Below are positions 23,927 through 28,680 of a stretch of 28,680 nt of DNA, one piece after another. The notes under the pieces were generated by a model that ran no database searches, had not been told where the DNA came from, and worked only from the letters and a program-made list of their open reading frames with translations. Both the position numbers and the translations under genes were made by a program. Each line of letters begins with the position of its first letter. The first letter of the stretch is position 1. Source of the stretch: Betaproteobacteria bacterium UBA5582 (lineage in GTDB: Bacteria; Pseudomonadota; Gammaproteobacteria; Burkholderiales; Rhodocyclaceae); NCBI GenBank assembly GCA_002425245.1, contig DILW01000027.1, positions 1-28,680 on the forward strand, read 5' to 3'.

Positions 23927-26697
23927 TACAGCGTACGTGCCACTTCCTGGATTTCGTAGACTTCGAGCTGATCGCCTTCCTGGATGTCGTTATTGCCACG
24001 CAGCGACAGACCGCACTCGAAATTGGAACGGACTTCCTTGACGTCGTCCTTGAAGCGCTTGAGCGAATCCAGTTCGCCATCCCACTGAACCACGTGGTTG
24101 CGCAGCAGGCGGACGCGGGAATTGCGCTTGACCACACCTTCGAGCACGTAGCAGCCGGCAATGGCACCGACCTTGGAAACGTGGAAGACCTGGCGAATTT
24201 CGACCATGCCGGTAATCTGCTCGCGCTTCTCCGGCGACAACATGCCGGACAGCGCCGCCTTGACCTCGTCGACCGCGTCGTAGATCACGTTGTAGTAACG
24301 GATATCGACACCGAAGCTCTCGGCCAGCTTGCGCGAACCGGCATCGGCACGGATGTTGAAGCCGATGATGACGGCACCCGAGGCTTGCGCCAGGTTGACG
24401 TCGGATTCGCTGATCGCACCGACCGCACCGTGGATGATCTGGACGCGGACTTCCTCGTTGGACAGCTTGGACAGGGTCTGCACCAGGGCTTCCTGCGAAC
24501 CTTGCACGTCGGCCTTGACGATCAGCGGCAGGGTCTTGACCTGGCCTTCTTCCATCTGCTGGAACATGTTCTCCAGCTTGGCCGCCTGTTGCTTGGCCAG
24601 CTTGACGTCGCGGAACTTGCCCTGACGGAACAAGGCGATTTCGCGCGCCTTCTTTTCGTCGGCCAGCACGATGGCTTCTTCGCCGGCTGCCGGCACGTCC
24701 GACAGACCGAGGATTTCGACCGGAATCGACGGACCTGCCTCGTTGATCGGCTTGCCGTTTTCGTCGAGCATGGCGCGAACACGACCGAAGACCTGGCCGG
24801 CGAGCACGATGTCGCCGCGCTTGAGGGTACCGGACTGGACGAGCATGGTCGCCACCGCACCACGACCCTTGTCGAGACGGGCTTCGATGATCAGGCCCTT
24901 GGCCGGCGCATCCTTCTGCGCCGTCAACTCGAGAACTTCGGCTTGCAGCAGGACCTGTTCGAGCAGTTCGTCGATGCCGGTGCCCTTCTTGGCCGACACC
25001 GGGCAGAACGGCGAATCGCCGCCGTACTCTTCCGGAATCACGCCTTCGGCAACCAGCTCCTGCTTTACGCGATCGGGGTTGGCGTCCGGCTTGTCGATCT
25101 TGTTCACCGCCACCACCAGCGGCACGCCGGCTGCCTTGGCGTGGTGGATCGCTTCCTTGGTCTGCGGCATGACACCGTCGTCGGCCGCCACCACCAGGAT
25201 GACGATGTCGGTCGCCTTGGCACCGCGCGCCCGCATCGCCGTGAAGGCTTCGTGACCCGGGGTATCGAGGAAGGTGATCATGCCGCGCTCGGTTTCGACG
25301 TGGTAGGCACCGATGTGCTGCGTGATGCCGCCGGCTTCGCCCGCAGCGACCTTGGCGCGGCGGATGTAGTCAAGCAGCGAGGTCTTGCCGTGGTCGACGT
25401 GACCCATGACGGTAACCACCGGGGCGCGCGGCTCCAGCGGCACGTCCTTGTGTTCGGCGCTGTCTTCGAGGAAAGCATCGGGATCGTCGAGCTTGGCGGC
25501 AACCGCCTTGTGGCCCATTTCCTCGACCACGATCATCGCCGTTTCCTGGTCCAGCACCTGGTTGATGGTGACCATCGAACCCATCTTCATCATCGTCTTG
25601 ATGACTTCGGTCGCCTTCACGGCCATCTTGTGGGCCAGGTCGGAAACAGTGATGGTTTCCGGAATATGAACTTCGCGGGAAATCGGCTCGGTCGGCGCCT
25701 GGAAGCTGCCCTGACCGTCGTCCGACTTGCCATGCGATTTCTTGTGACCGTGGCGACCATCCTTCCAGCCGCTGCCGGTATCGGCGCCGCGGGTCTTGAG
25801 ACCGCCCTTCTTCTTGCCGTCGTCGGCAGCACGACCGCCCTTTTCGCCCTTTTTGCCGGCGCCCGGGGCATCCGGCTTCTTGTGCAGCGTACCCTTTTCG
25901 CCTTCGCCGGTGCGTGCCTGCGCAGCTGCTTGCTGCTTGGCTTGCTCGGCCGCCTTGGCAGCCGCTGCGGCAGCTTCGGCCTGGGCCCGCATCTGGGCGA
26001 GGTTGGCTTCACGGGCCTGCTTCTCGCGCAGTTCGCGTTCCTGAATCTCGCGCAGGCGGTTGAAGCGCCGCGCTTCTTCTTCGCGGGCCTTGAGTTCCTT
26101 CTCGCCGATGATGGCGGCGCGATCGATGGTCCGTCTTACCGGCGCGGCATCCGTCTTCGGCGCTGCATCGACGACCGGCGCTTCGGCCGGCGCCACGATT
26201 TCCGGTTCCGGCTGCGACTCCGGCTCGGCCGGCACTTCCGGTTCGGGCTCGGGCTCAGGCGTCGGCGGCAGCTCGACCACCGGCTCGGGAGCAAGCTCCA
26301 CCACCGGTTCGACCACCGGCGACGCCTCGACCTCCAGCGGCGCGTCGAGCACTGCTGCTTCCTCTGCCGATTCAGCCGCTTCCGGCAGCTGTTCATGCAC
26401 ATCGCGCTTGACCAGCACGCGCTTCTTGCGCACTTCGACCTGGACAGTCCGGGCCCGACCATGCGAATCGGTGGCCTTGATCTCGGAGGTCTGCTTACGG
26501 GTCAGGGTGATCTTGTTCTTGGGCTCGGCCTCGCCGTGCGAGCGACGCAGATAGTCGAGCAGGCTCGTCTTGTCCTGGTCGGTCAGCGTGTCGTTACCAC
26601 CCGACTTGCCCACCCCGGCACGCTCAAGCTGCTCGAGCAGCGAAGCGACCGGCATCTTGAGTTCAACGGCGAATTGCGAAACAGTTGTTGCAGACAT
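23926..26697 (-). CDS. infB: Translation initiation factor IF-2
   Basis: A 923-residue GTPase that places initiator tRNA on the ribosome. An IF2_N domain (1-55) comes first, then a long charged and Pro/Glu/Ala-rich linker with PEPEPEPE-like runs (about 80-330), and a second IF2_N-like domain ('ETITVSDLAHKMAVKATEVIKTMM'). The G domain starts near 430 with 'GHVDHGKTSLLDYIRR', then 'DTPGHEAF' and 'NKIDKPDA'. Beta-barrel and C-terminal tRNA-binding domains complete it. ATG 26697 is chosen because GGAGGTAGGAAGT directly precedes it and IF2_N homology starts there; a longer frame from 26718 was rejected. It lies 17 bases after nusA. Confidence 0.98.
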   Translation of the reverse strand: MSATTVSQFAVELKMPVASLLEQLERAGVGKSGGNDTLTDQDKTSLLDYLRRSHGEAEPKNKITLTRKQTSEIKATDSHGRARTVQVEVRKKRVLVKRDVHEQLPEAAESAEEAAVLDAPLEVEASPVVEPVVELAPEPVVELPPTPEPEPEPEVPAEPESQPEPEIVAPAEAPVVDAAPKTDAAPVRRTIDRAAIIGEKELKAREEEARRFNRLREIQERELREKQAREANLAQMRAQAEAAAAAAKAAEQAKQQAAAQARTGEGEKGTLHKKPDAPGAGKKGEKGGRAADDGKKKGGLKTRGADTGSGWKDGRHGHKKSHGKSDDGQGSFQAPTEPISREVHIPETITVSDLAHKMAVKATEVIKTMMKMGSMVTINQVLDQETAMIVVEEMGHKAVAAKLDDPDAFLEDSAEHKDVPLEPRAPVVTVMGHVDHGKTSLLDYIRRAKVAAGEAGGITQHIGAYHVETERGMITFLDTPGHEAFTAMRARGAKATDIVILVVAADDGVMPQTKEAIHHAKAAGVPLVVAVNKIDKPDANPDRVKQELVAEGVIPEEYGGDSPFCPVSAKKGTGIDELLEQVLLQAEVLELTAQKDAPAKGLIIEARLDKGRGAVATMLVQSGTLKRGDIVLAGQVFGRVRAMLDENGKPINEAGPSIPVEILGLSDVPAAGEEAIVLADEKKAREIALFRQGKFRDVKLAKQQAAKLENMFQQMEEGQVKTLPLIVKADVQGSQEALVQTLSKLSNEEVRVQIIHGAVGAISESDVNLAQASGAVIIGFNIRADAGSRKLAESFGVDIRYYNVIYDAVDEVKAALSGMLSPEKREQITGMVEIRQVFHVSKVGAIAGCYVLEGVVKRNSRVRLLRNHVVQWDGELDSLKRFKDDVKEVRSNFECGLSLRGNNDIQEGDQLEVYEIQEVARTL

Positions 26698-26714
26698 ACT
26701 TCCTACCTCCCTGC

Positions 26715-28187
26715 TCACTCGAACCAGTGAGCACGTGCCTTGAGAATGAGTTCCTTGGCACGCTCTTCATCAATGCCGGTCATTTCCGTCAGTTCATCAA
26801 CCGCCAGTTCGGCGAGATCATCGCGCGTCTTGACGTCATGTTCGGCCAGCTTGGCGGCCAGTTCCTTGCTCATGCCATCGAGGCCGATCAGATCCTCGGC
26901 GACGCTCTCCAGCTTTTCCTCGGTGGCGATCGCTTCGGTCAGAAGGACATTGCGTGCGCGATTACGCAACTCGTTGACGATGTCTTCGTCCAGACCTTCA
27001 ATCTCCAGCATTTCAGCCAGCGGCACGTAGGCCACTTCTTCCAGCGTCGAGAAACCTTCCTCGATCAGCAGGTCGGCCAACTCCTCGTCGATGTCCAGCT
27101 TTTCCATGAACATCACGCGGGTCACCGCATATTCGGCTTCGGCGCGCTTGGCCGATTCGTCCTGGGTCATCAGATTGATGGTCCAGCCGGTCAGCTCGGA
27201 TGCCAGGCGCACGTTCTGACCGCTGCGGCCGATGGCGATGGCCAGGTTGTCCTCGTCGACGACCACGTCCATGGCATGCTTTTCCTCATCGACGACGATC
27301 GAGGTAACTTCGGCCGGCGACAGTGCGCCGATCACGAACTGCGCCGGATCAGCCGACCACAGGACGATGTCGATGTTCTCGCCGCCGATCTCGTTGCGCA
27401 CGGCAGTGACGCGCGAACCGCGCAGGCCGACGCAGGTGCCGATCGGATCGATGCGCGGATCGTTCGACTTGACGGCGATCTTGGCACGCATGCCAGGGTC
27501 GCGGGCGCAAGCCTTGAGCTCCATCAGGCCGTCTTCGATTTCCGGCACTTCCAGTTCGAACAGCTTGATCACGAATTCCGGGGCGGTACGCGACAGGATG
27601 ATCTGCGGACCGCGGGCACCGCGGTCGATACGCAGCAGATAGGCGCGAACGCGGTCGCCAATGCGCAGGTTTTCCTTGGGAATCATCTGGTCGCGCGGCA
27701 GCACGGCTTCGATCTTGCCGGCTTCGACGATGGCATTGCCACGCTCCATGCGCTTGATCGTGCCGAAAACGACGTGTTCCTTGCGGTCGAGGAAATCGGA
27801 CAGGATCTGTTCGCGCTCGGCGTCGCGGATCTTCTGCAGGATCACCTGCTTGGCGGCCTGGGCACCGATACGACCGAAATCGATCGGCTCCAGCGGTTCC
27901 TCAAGATAGTCGCCGGCCTCGATTTCCGGGTCGTCCTTGGCCGCTTCCGACATCGGCACCTGCTGGTACTCGTTGACGTACTCGCTGTCGGGCACCACCA
28001 GCCAACGGCGGAAGGAGTCGTAATTGCCGGTGGCACGGTCGATGACGACACGGACCTCGGCTTCGTCGTGGATACGCTTCTTGGTCGCCGACGCAAGCGC
28101 CAGCTCAAGGGCACCGAAGACGATTTCCTTGTTGACGTTCTTTTCGCGGGCCAGTGCATCGACCAGCAGCAACAGTTCACGGCTCAT
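26715..28187 (-). CDS. nusA: Transcription termination/antitermination protein NusA
   Basis: A 490-residue NusA that binds RNA polymerase near the RNA exit channel and affects pausing, termination and antitermination. The N-terminal polymerase-binding domain starts 'MSRELLLLVDALAREKNVNKEIVFGALE'. An S1 domain ('GTIKRMERGNAIVEAGKIEAVLPRDQ'), KH1 ('DPIGTCVGLRGSRVTAVRNEIGGENIDIV') and KH2 ('DNLAIAIGRSGQNVRLASELTGW') follow. Two C-terminal helix-hairpin-helix acidic repeats end the protein, as in gammaproteobacterial and betaproteobacterial NusA. GGAGG nine bases before the ATG supports the start. It is 21 bases after rimP. Confidence 0.98.
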   Translation of the reverse strand: MSRELLLLVDALAREKNVNKEIVFGALELALASATKKRIHDEAEVRVVIDRATGNYDSFRRWLVVPDSEYVNEYQQVPMSEAAKDDPEIEAGDYLEEPLEPIDFGRIGAQAAKQVILQKIRDAEREQILSDFLDRKEHVVFGTIKRMERGNAIVEAGKIEAVLPRDQMIPKENLRIGDRVRAYLLRIDRGARGPQIILSRTAPEFVIKLFELEVPEIEDGLMELKACARDPGMRAKIAVKSNDPRIDPIGTCVGLRGSRVTAVRNEIGGENIDIVLWSADPAQFVIGALSPAEVTSIVVDEEKHAMDVVVDEDNLAIAIGRSGQNVRLASELTGWTINLMTQDESAKRAEAEYAVTRVMFMEKLDIDEELADLLIEEGFSTLEEVAYVPLAEMLEIEGLDEDIVNELRNRARNVLLTEAIATEEKLESVAEDLIGLDGMSKELAAKLAEHDVKTRDDLAELAVDELTEMTGIDEERAKELILKARAHWFE

Positions 28188-28208
28188 TGGCTAAAACCTC
28201 CAGGTACT

Positions 28209-28649
28209 TCAGTCGAATTTCGGCACCAGGCGTGCCTTTTCGATATTGTTGAATTCGAGTTCCACGTCTTCCTTCTCCAGGCGAAGACCCACCTTGCCGG
28301 CCTCGCAGCCGAGCAGCCGGCCCTGGAAGTTGCGGCGATTGTTGTGCGGGATGCGCAGCTTGATCTGGATGTCCTGACCGGCGAAACGCGCGAAATCGAC
28401 TTCCTTCTTGACGACGCGATCCATACCGGGCGAGGAGATTTCGAGGCGGTCGAAATCGACGTTCTCGACCTCGAATACCCGCGTCAACTGGTTGGAAACC
28501 TTGGCGCAATCCTCGACATCGACCCCGCCCTCCTTGGCCGGGGCGTCGATGAAGACGCGAATGGTCCTGCCGCGCGGCGACATCTCGACGTCAACGAGTT
28601 CGTAACCGAGACCGGTAACCGTCGTTTCAAGCAGCGAATTCAAATCCAT
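28209..28649 (-). CDS. rimP: Ribosome maturation factor RimP
   Basis: A 146-residue RimP needed for 30S assembly. Family marks are 'LLETTVTGLGYELVDVEMSPRGRTIRVFID', 'GGVDVEDCAKVSNQLTRVFEVENVDFDRLEISSPGMDRVV' and 'FARFAGQDIQIKLRIP'. ATG at 28649 matches the usual 'MDL..L.ETTVTGLGYEL' start; a GTG two codons earlier is the alternative. No Shine-Dalgarno is visible before either, because the upstream bases are the T-rich tail of a terminator hairpin. It is the first gene seen of the rimP-nusA-infB-rbfA-truB-rpsO-pnp operon. Confidence 0.96.
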   Translation of the reverse strand: MDLNSLLETTVTGLGYELVDVEMSPRGRTIRVFIDAPAKEGGVDVEDCAKVSNQLTRVFEVENVDFDRLEISSPGMDRVVKKEVDFARFAGQDIQIKLRIPHNNRRNFQGRLLGCEAGKVGLRLEKEDVELEFNNIEKARLVPKFD

Positions 28650-28655
28650 AGGCAC

Positions 28656-28680
28656 AAATAAAAAATGGGCGAAACGCCCA
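28656..28680 (-). terminator. Intrinsic terminator or attenuator just upstream of rimP
   Basis: On the minus strand TGGGCG-TTT-CGCCCA (28680-28666) is a perfect 6-base-pair hairpin followed by TTTTTTATTT. The stem may extend beyond the window edge. The T tract ends about 10 bases before the rimP ATG, so it either ends an upstream unit or attenuates the rimP-nusA operon. Confidence 0.75.

Noticed and set aside
23911..26730. 939-codon plus-strand frame opposite infB
   Set aside because: Antisense shadow of IF-2, with no recognisable domain.
26685..28661. 658-codon plus-strand frame opposite nusA and rimP
   Set aside because: Antisense shadow across two conserved genes, with no start signals.

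Overview
The window looks like a high-GC betaproteobacterial chromosome. The gene order rimP-nusA-infB-rbfA-truB-rpsO-pnp, the alaA-hom pair, the CCA-encoding tRNA genes and the many PAS, GGDEF and EAL signalling proteins all fit Rhodocyclales (Dechloromonas/Azonexus-like). That placement is inference from protein style and synteny; no search was run. No insertion sequences, prophage genes, CRISPR arrays or rRNA were found. Coding density is high and no gene-free stretch exceeds 300 bases.

Layout. Positions 1-442 (minus): a partial gene at the edge, a DUF2249 protein and the hom terminator. 463-3024 (minus): the amino-acid genes alaA then hom. 3094-3474 (plus): a small Mth938-like gene with its own promoter. 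3481-6866 (minus): a two-gene operon of an MltD-type lytic transglycosylase lipoprotein and a GGDEF-EAL protein. 6999-8003 (minus): galE. 8104-9794: three little-known small genes (a secreted HExxH protein, a solo pseudo-receiver-like protein, a small membrane protein). 9861-16315 (plus): a signalling cluster of a CheB/CheR-PAS fusion, a three-PAS histidine kinase, a FixJ-type regulator, a PAS-like protein with a four-cysteine motif and a small helical protein, closed by a very strong terminator. 16332-19001 (minus): a type II cation P-type ATPase. 19119-19305 (minus): tRNA-Pro and tRNA-Arg. 19480-19905 (plus): dksA. 19951-28680 (minus): the translation and RNA-metabolism operon from rimP down to pnp.

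Functionally, the right third is a housekeeping gene-expression block: ribosome maturation, transcription elongation, initiation factor 2, tRNA modification, ribosomal protein S15 and RNA decay, next to the stringent-response cofactor DksA. The middle is a sensory block in which a methylesterase/methyltransferase fusion is co-linear with a FixL/FixJ-like pair and no chemoreceptor gene is present. That cluster is the best candidate for an under-described system. Other points worth attention are an intrinsic terminator abutting the rimP start, a terminator followed by a GUU-rich pnp leader, a GGDEF-EAL protein with two altered EAL-motif residues, and the HExxH protein.
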